From Papio anubis (taxonomy: Eukaryota > Chordata > Mammalia > Primates > Cercopithecidae): 64,000 nt of DNA. How positions within the stretch are numbered: the stretch's first letter is position 1; every line of letters begins with the position of its first letter. The DNA lies in NCBI RefSeq assembly GCF_008728515.1, contig NC_044986.1:112022313-112086312 (forward strand). The letters run 5' to 3'. Made by a program: the position numbers and the translations under genes. Below, piece by piece: positions 55,590 through 64,000 of this stretch. The notes under the pieces are model-generated. The model saw only the letters and a list, made by a program, of their open reading frames with translations, ran no database searches and was not told the origin of the DNA.

Positions 55590-56585
55590 ATGAAATTTGC
55601 AAACATCTGTCTTAAAATGTAGCCATGAAACAGAACATAGTACTCCATATAATGTTGTTAATATGTCAGTCCTATTAACTCCCAGTGAGAACACTGTGGT
55701 GTGTGGTTTGCTGTCGTTGCTGTTGTTATTGTTGTTTTTGAGGCCAGGTCCCACTCTGTCACCCAGGCTGGAGTGCAGTGGTGCATTCCCAGCTCACTGC
55801 AGCCTCCAACTCATGGGCTCATGCAGTCCTCCTGCCTCAGCCTCGTGAATAGCTGTGATTACAGGCACAGGCCGCCAAGCACAGCTAATTTTTTTTATTT
55901 TTTGTAGAGACGGGTCTTGCTCTGTTGCCCAGTCTCGTGGTTTGTTTCATATACTAATATTGCATGAGCTTTGGGGTCCACCACAGCGCAGTTCAGCCTC
56001 CTATTCAGGTTGCTGTCAATAACATTCAGCTTGTATGCATTTTGTTTTGTTAATACTAACTGCTTTTCTCCTCCTACATGTAAGTAGTCGGTTTGTTTAA
56101 ATCTTCATTCCACATTGTTAAATCCATCAGTCTCACTTTGACCTGCTTGAATCTTGCTTTTAAGCTAAGTTTTGGTCATTTTAAAAATTGGATTTTATAA
56201 ATTCAACCAAGGGATAATAAAAGTAGTTATCAGTACATAAAAATAAAAGGCCGTGGGTCACAGAGATCGATGAAGCTCTTATTAGATTACAGCTGTTATT
56301 GTTAATAATATTGAATGCCACTGATTATTGACCTTGTTCATCAATAATATTAATTTATCATAGTGTTGGTTGTAGTATTACTGCCAGTTCTCATCGTCAG
56401 CATATTGGACACGTTATTCATAACTTGATATATTATTTCAGAAATTGACATTCTTTGTATATGGTTATTTTACCCATTATAAGTCTGCCTATGATAAGGG
56501 TATACATTTTCATCTTGACCTTGAGTAGATCATGAGAAACTTTGTAAAATGTTTCGCTGAAACCACAGCTTACTCTGCCCAGTAA
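55590..56585 (+). mobile_element. L3 (CR1-type) LINE remnant, split by an Alu
   Basis: Old L3 phrases occur in order: GAACATAGTACTCCATATAATG, ATTGCATGAGCTTTGGGG, TGTTAAATCCATCAG and CATGAGAAACTTTGTAAAATG. The divergence is high, so only parts are convincing. Confidence 0.55.
55715..55934 (-). mobile_element. Alu SINE, AluJ-like, truncated
   Basis: The reverse Alu has a TTG-rich tail (55715-55739) and breaks off after TCTGTTGCCCAG, so most of the left arm is missing. Confidence 0.88.
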
Positions 56586-56810
56586 TGCTCCCAAAGAGGA
56601 AATGAGGCCAACATGCACCCCTGGCTTTAGACAACAGAAGTCGTCTGCCTGCGCCTTCCTCTTCTTGAGCAGAGGCCACAGCTGAGTGACTGCCCGGGGC
56701 TTGGACCTCAGCTGCTTCCCTTCCAGGGAGGCGGAGGCGTGTTGGTCCACAGGCGGTCAAGCCTCACCTGCCAGCCAAGCTCACCTCCCAGGTCTTCCCC
56801 CAGTCACTAT

Positions 56811-57260
56811 GGTTGTCTCTTAGAGGCCTCTGCCTCTCCCCGTCCTCCGTCCTGAGCTACAGCTCGTATCCACCTAATATTCTATGTACTTATTTATTAT
56901 TTGTTCATTGTCAAACTCCCCCACTAGAATGCCAACTTCAGCGGGACAGGGACTTTGGGAGTCTATTTTTTTCACTCACTGTATCCTTAGTACTAGGACT
57001 AGTACTAAGGACTAGGACTAATACTAAAGACTAGGACTAGTACTAAGGATACAGTTACTTAAGGATACCTGATTTACTAAGGATACCCCATCTACCCATC
57101 TACTAGTACTAAGGATATAGTTACTAAGGATACCCCATTTACTAAAGACACCCCATCTACTAGTACTAAGGATACAGTTATTAAGGATACCCCATCTACT
57201 GAGGTCCTGGTATGTCATAGGACCTCAGTAGATACTTGACATATGAATGAAGGGGGATCA
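56811..57260 (+). mobile_element. L2 LINE 3' end, disrupted by a repeat array
   Basis: Forward L2: CCCCCACTAGAATGCCAAC, CGGGACAGGGACTTTGGGAG, TTCACTCACTGTATCCTTAGTAC. The L2 end resumes with CATAGGACCTCAGTAGATAC and ATGAATGAAGG after about 225 bp of foreign repeated sequence. Confidence 0.85.
56981..57233. repeat. Complex array of tandem and inverted repeats
   Basis: CTAGTACTAAGGATA recurs near 57037, 57102 and 57160, with ACTAAGGATACCCCAT subunits between. The reverse complement, GTATCCTTAGTACTAG, lies at the left edge (56981-56996). At 56985-57010 a 12-bp stem has a 2-base loop. At the right edge 57194-57208 pairs perfectly with 57219-57233 (15 bp, 10-base loop). The repeated words are inverted copies of the flanking L2 sequence. 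Confidence 0.95.
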
Positions 57261-57400
57261 TGTGCCTCAGGAGATGTGGCTGGACCCTTATTTGAATGTC
57301 TCCAATCCATTTAACACCAAAGACCCTAATGGCAGAGAAGATCAAAAGACGTGGCCTGGAGCCCGAGGATGGTGGCCTAAGGAAAGCAGGATGCTTACGT

Positions 57401-58400
57401 TGATTGTTATTGTTGAGATCTAATTCACATACCATACAATTCATCCATTAAAGTATGCAATTCAGTGATTTGTAGTATATTCACAGAGTCGTGCAACCAT
57501 TGCCCCAATTTTACAACATTTTTGCCACCCCAAAAAGAAATCCTGTACTCATAAGCTATCATCCCCACACACATTAACTCCATCCCTTTGTCCCTAGGAA
57601 AATACTGATTTACTTTTTCTATGTGTAGATTTGTCTATTCTACACATTTCATATCAGTAGACGCAGACAATATGTGGTCTAAGTGATTTGTTTCAGTTAG
57701 CATAATGTGTTCAAAGTTCATCCATGTTGTGGCATGTATCAGTACTTCATGCCTTTTCTGAATAATCTTTTTTTTTTTTTTGAAACGGAGTTTTGCTCTT
57801 GTTACCCAGGCTGCAGTGCAATGGCATGACTTCAACTCACTACAAACTTCACCTCCTGGGTTCAAGCAGTTCTCCTGCCTCAACCTCCAGAGTAGCTGGG
57901 ATTACAGGCACACACCACCAGACCCAGCTAATTTTGTATTTTTAGTAGAGATGGGGTTTCACCATGTTGGTCAGGCTGGTCTCGAACTCCCAACCTCAGG
58001 TGATCTACCAGTCTTGGCCTCCCAAGGCGCTGGGATTACAGGTGTGAGCCACCACGCCCAGCGGAATAATATTCTATTATATGGGTACATCACATTTTGC
58101 TCATCTGTTCATCAGTGGATGGACATTCAGTTTCTTCCTCCTTTTGCCTATTATGTGTAATGTTACTGTGAACATTCATGTGTAAGTTTCTGTGGATATA
58201 TGTTTTCATTTCTCTTGGTTATACACCCAGGCATGGGCCACATGGTCCCTCTGTGTTTAACATTTTGAGGAACTGCCAGGCTGTTTTCCAAAGTAGCTGC
58301 ACCATGTCACAGTCCCACCGGCCGTGCACAAGGGCCCAGATCCCTGCCGTTGTCCCCATTGCTGCTACTGTAGGAAGCTGCTTTTTAGTCTCATTGTTTA
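57401..58400 (-). mobile_element. L1M-type LINE 3' end, split by an Alu
   Basis: Reverse L1M: GAGATCTAATTCACATACCA, CACAGAGTCGTGCAACCATTG, GTTCATCCATGTTGTGGC. After the Alu: AATATTCTATTATATGGGTAC, TTCATTTCTCTTGGTTATAC and AGGAACTGCCAGGCTGTTTTC. It covers the ORF2 end and 3' UTR and is broken beyond function. Confidence 0.93.
57767..58063 (-). mobile_element. Alu SINE, AluS-like, full length
   Basis: Reverse Alu inside L1. Target duplication GAATAAT at 57760-57766 and 58064-58070. Confidence 0.95.
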
Positions 58401-58715
58401 TCTTACATTCCTTGTAAACTTTGCATTCTTTTCTATAATATAAAGGGTTCATTGTCAAAGTTAAAATATTTACTGTTAGGAAAAATAAAGGAAAGACAAA
58501 AATGAGAAGCATTTGGATTGTGCATATTCATTTTGGGAAACTGGGTAGCATTAAAGAAAAGGGAAGAAGGCTGGAGCTATCAGATTCAGTTTCTAGAAAC
58601 TTTCTCTTCTCTGTTTTGGTGCTTCAGTATTTTGAGGACCTAGACTGCATAAATATGTGGGCACAGAGTAAGAGGATTCTCTCTTTGGTTTATATGCTTG
58701 TCCAGCAGAATCACT
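58401..58715. other. Unique sequence, no gene seen
   Basis: Nothing recognised. Confidence 0.4.
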
Positions 58716-58730
58716 AAAGAGATTCCTTGA

Positions 58731-59020
58731 GGCCAGGCACAGTGACTCACACCTGTAATCCTAGCAGTTTGGGAGGCAGAGGCAGGCAGATTACCTGAGC
58801 TCAGGAGTTCGAGGCCACCCTGGGTAACATAGTGAAACCCGGTCTCTACTAAAAATACAAAAAATTAGCCAGGCGAGGTGGCTCACGCCTGTAGTCCCAG
58901 CTACTCAGGAGGCTGAGGCATGAGAATCGCTTGAACCCAGGAGGCGGAGGTTGCAGTGAGCTGAGATTGTGCCATGCATTCCAGCCTGGGCAACAGAGCA
59001 AGACTCTGTCTCCAAAATAA
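58731..59020 (+). mobile_element. Alu SINE, full length
   Basis: Forward Alu with target duplication AAAGA.ATTCCTTGA at 58716-58730 and 59021-59035. Confidence 0.95.
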
Positions 59021-59036
59021 AAAGATATTCCTTGAG

Positions 59037-60004
59037 ATGCAACAAAACTGTGGCCCACCTTTCACTTCTGCAGGTGAAAATGTCAAAAAATGCATTTTCT
59101 TACAGGTGGTGAACTGAATGAACTCTGACTTGCTAGTCAATCTCTTTTAAATTCTTGGGAATCTAAAACCATTTTAGTGAAGTGAGATAATGAAGGCTGT
59201 TTTTCTATATTTTTACCCCAACACTATAATTTTCATAACATAAGCTGAACTTGGGGTTACAAAAGATTAATTGTTCACCATCAACATTTACATTCATTTG
59301 CAGAGCTTTACTTTTTTAGAAATGATCTTACCATGTGCAGGAAAAAACATTCCAAGCTTTCCTTTGCCCTGGTTAACTGTGGAAATTCAGCTTTAAAAAA
59401 AAAATTTGTGAGCCACTCTTCATGATTAATGTTATTTGGATTTTTCAAAGCTGTAGTCAGGATTATTGTTTGTTTACCTTTGTTCTCCTTGAAGAAAACT
59501 AGTAATTCATCTATGAATTTGAAAACTCCACATAGCACTTTCCCTGGCTGAGAGGGAAAAGGACATGCCCAGAATATGATTTTTAAGTCAAATTTCAGAG
59601 GCAGTTTTCATTTTCTTAATAATTTCCCTTAAAAGACAAGTTTTCAAACCATTAGATTTTTTTTTTCATGAAACTCCCAGAGGTTTAACAGAATGGTGTT
59701 GGTGAATGATGCCATGGTTTCTGGTACATGCACAGGACGGGGCAAGACGTTCTGATGCAGCTGTGTGTCATTGCTGGGTGCCAGCTGTGTACATAATTGT
59801 TTATTGGTTCCAGTTGATATTGTGCTCAATAAAACACTCACATATTTGTGGGAAAAAAAACTTTATCAGTTATTTTCCCATCAAATCCTTTGCAAATTAA
59901 AACATATTCAACAATTTTCATCAGCATACATTTAGCAAAAGAGAAGTAAATGAAGAAATTAACAGATCTGCTTTTTGTGGGGTGAAGAACCAAGTTAGCC
60001 TGTG
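59037..60004. other. Unique AT-rich sequence, no gene seen
   Basis: No repeat or domain recognised. Frames up to 76 codons only. Confidence 0.45.
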
Positions 60005-60525
60005 TCCCAGTTAACCATTGCTAAGTAACAAACCATTGCAAAATATAATAGCTTAAAATAACCAGCATTTATGTAGCTCATGATTGCATATGTTGGTAAT
60101 TCAGGTGGGGTAGTTCTGCTCTCCCTCATGCATCTGTGGTCAGTTGCAAGTCAAGTGGACGACATTGCTGATGTCAGCTGGACTCTCTCCCCTCTCTGAG
60201 GCCTGGGCTAAGATAACTAGGCTGCCTCAGCTTTGATCCACCTGCTCTCATCTTCCAGCAGGTTAGCCCAGGCTTGTTCACATGGCAGCCAGTCAGTGTT
60301 CCAAGAGATCAAATTGAAGCATGAAAGTCCTTCGGAGACCTAAATTTTGAACTAGCATGTTATCACTCCTGCATTTTATTGGCCAAGACAAACCAGAAGA
60401 CCAGCCCAGATTCAAGGGGAAGAAAAATAGATTTCACTTCTAGACATCACTTCATAGTCACATTACAAAGCTGTGAAACAGGAAGGAGTGAGAGATAGTG
60501 GCCATTTTTGCAATGTTTCACAACC
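60005..60525 (-). mobile_element. Ancient MaLR-type LTR, MLT1-like
   Basis: Reverse order: TTAACCATTGCTAAGTAACA, ATAGCTTAAAATAACCAGCA, GTCAGCTGGACTCTC, ATTTTATTGGCCAAGACAAACC, CCCAGATTCAAGGGGAAG, then GGCCATTTTTGCAATG. This parallels older MLT1 LTRs. The subtype is not assigned. Confidence 0.7.
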
Positions 60526-61114
60526 TATTTCGTGGCTGGCCAAGAATGTATTAATAACACATTAAAATAGGGCTTGTCGTTGTATCCCTTAATTACAGTG
60601 CTTTTTTATATACCTCAAATTCGTCTTGTGGACTTAAAAAAGACTGGCCATATCTATAACAAAGGACTTTTTCAAATTTTCTCTTTCGACATGAGTTGCA
60701 TGTTTCTGGCAATTCTGAAGCAGATCTTAAAGAACACACCACAACTCATGTTTGGGTTTTCATTTTATTTTTCTTAAGCAAGACTTCCTCCTTTTTAGTT
60801 GCAAAATAAATAAAATGGGTTTTCTTCAAAATTTTTTATTATGAGTTTTTAGATGGCATTGAGACAGTGTTAAGTTTGGGCAATTTCTGTTTATTACACA
60901 AGAGACACCATGGTTTACAATTGTTCGTACATCCATAATAATTAACTCATCTTTTAAATAAGCACCTAAGAACATCTGACACCTTTTGGATTAATAATTA
61001 CCGTTATTTTGAATTCACTTGTGGTTATCTCATGTTTCCATGCTGGTTTCAACCGTTGACTCAAAAATCAAAATTATTGCACTTTCAAAGGTAAAGAAAG
61101 AAAAGTCCCGTAAG
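60526..61114. other. Unique AT-rich sequence, no gene seen
   Basis: No recognised repeat. A 67-codon frame (60574-60777) has no domain. Confidence 0.45.
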
Positions 61115-61305
61115 TGTTAAGAAATGGGAACTTTTATACGTTACTGATGGGAGTGGAAATTAGTTCAATTACTTCAGACAGCAAATTGGCAATACCTAGT
61201 AAAGATACACACCCTACAAAAAAGCAATTTTATTTCCAAATGTTTATTCTAGAGAAAATCTCACACACTACAAAGGAGACATGTACAAAGACAGTCCTTG
61301 CACTC
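61115..61305 (+). mobile_element. L1 LINE fragment (ORF2 end), part 1
   Basis: GGGAACTTTTATACGTTACTG, ATGGGAGTGGAAATTAGTTC, GACAGCAAATTGGCAATACC and CAATTTTATTTCCAAATG follow the L1 ORF2 3' end. The frame is broken. Confidence 0.7.
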
Positions 61306-61309
61306 TTTC

Positions 61310-61890
61310 ATGTATTTATTCAGTTACTCAGCAAGTATTTATTAAGCACATACTGTGTCTCACATAGCAGAAGACAAAACAAAAATCCTGCCTGCAATGG
61401 GCTTACATTCCAGAGGGAAAAGATATATAATGAGCAAAATAAATAAGGAAATATATTGCAGGTAAACTGATGATAAGGGCTGTGGAAAAAAATAAGAGTA
61501 AAAAAGAATAGGAAGTGTCGGGGAGGAGGTTAAAAATTTAAATAGGCTGTACAGCGATGGCCTCACTGAGAATGTCACAATTAGAGTTACAGATTTAATA
61601 AATACAAATGTAAGATTCCTACATAAATTTTAGATAATCAGTGGATTTTTTTGTTAGGGTAAGTATATCCCATTTAGCACTTCGGGGATACCTGTACTTC
61701 ACATGAACTTGATATGAAATTCAAATGTAACTGCATGTCCTGTCTTTTCTCTGGCAATGCTACTGATAACCGAGAAAAATCATGGGAAGAATAGGGAGCA
61801 AATTAAGTGGACATGTTGAGAAGGTCATCAAATGAATGAATTCCTGGAAGAGGAGCTCAGCAGGCAGAGGAACCGCTAGGAGCAAAGACC
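61310..61890 (-). mobile_element. L2 LINE 3' region, split by a small DNA transposon
   Basis: Reverse L2: TACTCAGCAAGTATTTATTA, GCACATACTGTGTCTCAC, TGGGCTTACATTCCAGAG, GCGATGGCCTCACTGAG. It resumes at about 61800 with TCCTGGAAGAGGAGCTCAGC, AGGCAGAGGAACCGC and GAGCAAAGACCCTGG. Confidence 0.82.
61582..61772. mobile_element. Palindromic non-autonomous DNA transposon (MER-type)
   Basis: The left part TACAGATTTAATAAATACAAATG is roughly mirrored by CAAATGTAACTGCATGTCCTG and TCTCTGGCAATGCTA on the right. The element is about 190 bp and interrupts L2. The family is tentatively MER53-like. Confidence 0.5.
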
Positions 61891-61944
61891 CTGGCTGTTT
61901 GCAAATAGTGAACACTTAGACGTAACTTGTCCCTCAGCAGGAGA

Positions 61945-62230
61945 ACATAGACTTATCCTGTGGTATATTTGCACCACGGAATCCAGTAAATGGATGAAAT
62001 CCAAAAACACTCATATTGATAAAACCCAAAAACACGATGTTGAACGGAAAATAAGTCGGGAAAAGATAAATCTGTTCTGGCTGCATTTCTGTCAGGTTGA
62101 AAAACACACAAAACAGTGTATACCACTGATGCTATATTCATACGCCAAGGACAAAAGCAAATAGGGAATGCTAGAGACCTACTTTAGGAGACTGGCAACT
62201 TCTGGGGAGGGAAGGAAAAAGGGGAAGAGG
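61945..62230 (+). mobile_element. L1 LINE fragment, part 2
   Basis: GTGGTATATTTGCACCACGG, then AACCCAAAAACACGATGTTG and CAACTTCTGGGGAGGGAAGG match a later portion of the same L1 region as 61115-61305, in the same orientation. Confidence 0.65.
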
Positions 62231-62348
62231 CATGGCTTTAGCATTCTCTGTCTCCCTCTCTCTCTCTTGCCTTTCAATAAGCGAATGAGGTAAAGTGTTT
62301 AACCTTAATGGTAGTTATACAGCAGTCTAATATATTATCTGTGCTTTT

Positions 62349-62620
62349 TTTTTTTTGAGATGGAGTTTCACTCTTCTTGCCCAGGCTGGAGAGCAGTGGT
62401 GCGATCTTGACTCACTGCAGCCTCTGCCTCCAGGGTTCAAGCTCTTCTCCTGCCTTAGCCCTCTGAGTAGCTGGGATTACAGGCTCATGCCACCACGCCT
62501 GGTTAATTTTGTATTTTTACCATGTTGGCCAGGCTGGTCTCAAACTCCTCACCTCAGGTGATCCGCCTGCCTCGGCCTCCCTAAGTGCTGGGATTACAGG
62601 CGTGAGTCACCGCACCTGAC
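62349..62620 (-). mobile_element. Alu SINE with an 18-bp deletion
   Basis: Reverse Alu. GTATTTTTACCATGTTGGCC shows loss of AGTAGAGATGGGGTTTC. Target duplication TTATC.GTGCTTTT at 62335-62348 and 62621-62634. Confidence 0.95.
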
Positions 62621-62859
62621 TTATCCGTGCTTTTTTTTTATGACTTCAAAATTTAAAAACCCAGAATTTTAGGTACTTTTGTATTATGAGGAACTCACTA
62701 CAGTAGGAAGCAACTTATGAGTGTGTAAATATTTGATCTCGCAGCAATTTTCCACTGATCCTGGCAGGTGACAGCTCTCAGTGAACAGCACTCATAACCT
62801 AAAGTGAGAAGTTGTATATATTCATTGTGAATGTCCCTCAGAGTCACCAGGAGCCACTG

Positions 62860-62990
62860 GGCAGGCCAGGAACTTACTGCCTGTTTCCTCATCTGTCAGA
62901 TGGAGGTGTTAACACAAGCTTTCAACCCTCAATAAATAAGACAGCAGCCACATAGTGCCTGTAAGTATTGTAAGAATGAGTGGCTGTGGC
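62860..62990 (+). mobile_element. MIR SINE fragment
   Basis: GCCTGTTTCCTCATCTGTCAG, ATGGAGGTGTTAACAC and CACATAGTGCCTGTAAG fit the MIR core. Confidence 0.6.
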
Positions 62991-63044
62991 AGTTCATTTT
63001 GTCTGATCTGGAACCCGCCGTGGGTTTCCCTTTGAACTGAACAT

Positions 63045-63230
63045 TGTAACTTTCTAGGTATAGACTTTTGGCAGTTACTTAATGTTCCTGAGCCTCAGTA
63101 TCTGGATCTATACAATGGAAATTAACAAGACCTACTGTGCAGTCATGCTGCAAAAATTATAGACTATGTGCATCATATTCACAGCACCGCTCAACAAATA
63201 ATAGATATTATTATTCTTATTTTTAGTCTT
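63045..63230 (+). mobile_element. MIR SINE
   Basis: Forward MIR: GCAGTTACTTAATGTTCCTG, AGCCTCAGTATCTGGATC, CAATGGAAATTAACAAG, then AGCACCGCTCAACAAATAA. Confidence 0.8.
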
Positions 63231-64000
63231 ATTATTAGCTGATCATAGTTTAGGTTATAACCATTTCCAAAAGAATTTCCTTTGTAAGAACACACTTAGA
63301 CAACTCAGACTCGTTTTCTATTTCTTTCTACAGACTACCTTCTGATGTAAAATAGAATTTTAGTCCTAACTCCAAAAAAAATGGGAAGAAACGGGCTCTC
63401 CATCACTTTTCGGCAGTGTTGTCACTGACTTACTGAGTGACGTAGGGCTGCAAGGGCCTGAGAAGGTAGAAGGAACCAGAAGTTGACCTATGCGCATGGA
63501 TAATACTGTGCCACACAGTTGAGGATGAGACACAGCAACACCTCAGGGGTCAATGCTGAAGTTCAGAGCAAGCACCTTTAGATGTGACTGACGGACATTC
63601 CCATGGGAAGGCAAACAGTGCACCCTCAATTGCTGAAAGGTTGTGGGCTGTTTAAAGGCATTTGAATTCACTCCTCAGTTATTCACGCATGAGCAGGGTG
63701 AACATCTCTGCAAGGATCGTATACTTGGTGCACTCGGAGGACAGGGATGGAGTTGGAATGTAGGGCACAATTATTTAGGACAAGACTGTTTCCTATGATT
63801 AACTTAAAAGACGTAATTCACCCGGGGTCTCATTAAAGCTCACAGCGGTTACCTATGAGGCTTAAACCAAGGATTGACGTCTGACACAGTGGAGAAGACA
63901 GTATTGTATACAGACAAAAGCTGACAGATTTCACGCCCTTAGTAGATGCTGATAATGGAAATAATACCATAGCATATATTTTATTTAACATGTACTCTGT
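63231..64000. other. Unique sequence to the window end, no gene seen
   Basis: No repeat, RNA gene or credible frame recognised. Confidence 0.45.

Noticed and set aside
1..64000. CRISPR arrays, operons, bacterial promoters or ribosome binding sites
   Set aside because: Alu, L1, MIR and LTR content shows primate nuclear DNA. The spaced tandem repeats found are microsatellites or local duplications, not CRISPR.

Overview
This window is primate nuclear DNA, most likely human or a great ape. It holds about 36 Alu elements. Most are AluJ or AluS in type. A few carry AluY/Sc-type left arms (starting near 22251, 27541, 28262 and 45105). There is also a primate MADE1 mini-transposon, THE1/MST and MLT1 LTRs, Tigger and MER1 DNA transposons, L1 3' ends, and many old MIR, L2 and L3 fragments. 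No exon, rRNA, tRNA or intact protein-coding gene is supported. The open reading frames read across repeats or show no recognisable domain. The window therefore looks intergenic or deeply intronic.

Layout. 0-10 kb: Alus, two MER5-like fragments, an L1 3' end, MADE1, then a long stretch of mostly unique sequence (4.1-7.3 kb) followed by a 120-bp direct duplication inside L2. 10-20 kb: dense Alus, several inserted into MIRs, a solo THE1/MST LTR and a Tigger-type element. 20-32 kb: fewer Alus, a GATA/TG microsatellite, a MER1A-like element with an internal 25-bp duplication, two pairs of dispersed direct repeats of unknown family, a second THE1/MST LTR, and a 45-bp-arm hairpin at 31.0 kb. 32-45 kb: a hAT-type element, MLT1 LTRs, Alus, a candidate conserved unique block at 41.3-42.6 kb and a second strong hairpin at 42.6 kb. 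45-56 kb: L2, MLT1, a three-level nest (Alu in MLT1 in MIR) with a GGAA microsatellite, and an L3 remnant. 56-64 kb: an unusual array of tandem and inverted repeats in an L2 3' end (56.98-57.23 kb), an L1 3' end split by an Alu, an MLT1-like LTR, an L1/L2/MER mosaic, and MIRs.

There are no genes whose interplay can be described. The main points of interest are structural: fold-back repeats that look like products of replication template switching (56.98-57.23, 31.02-31.12 and 42.60-42.69 kb), the miR-548-like MADE1 hairpin, and the duplicated unclassified segments near 26-29.5 kb. Repeat family names come from recognising consensus motifs by eye, not from a database search. Boundaries are exact where target-site duplications are given and approximate (tens of bases) elsewhere.
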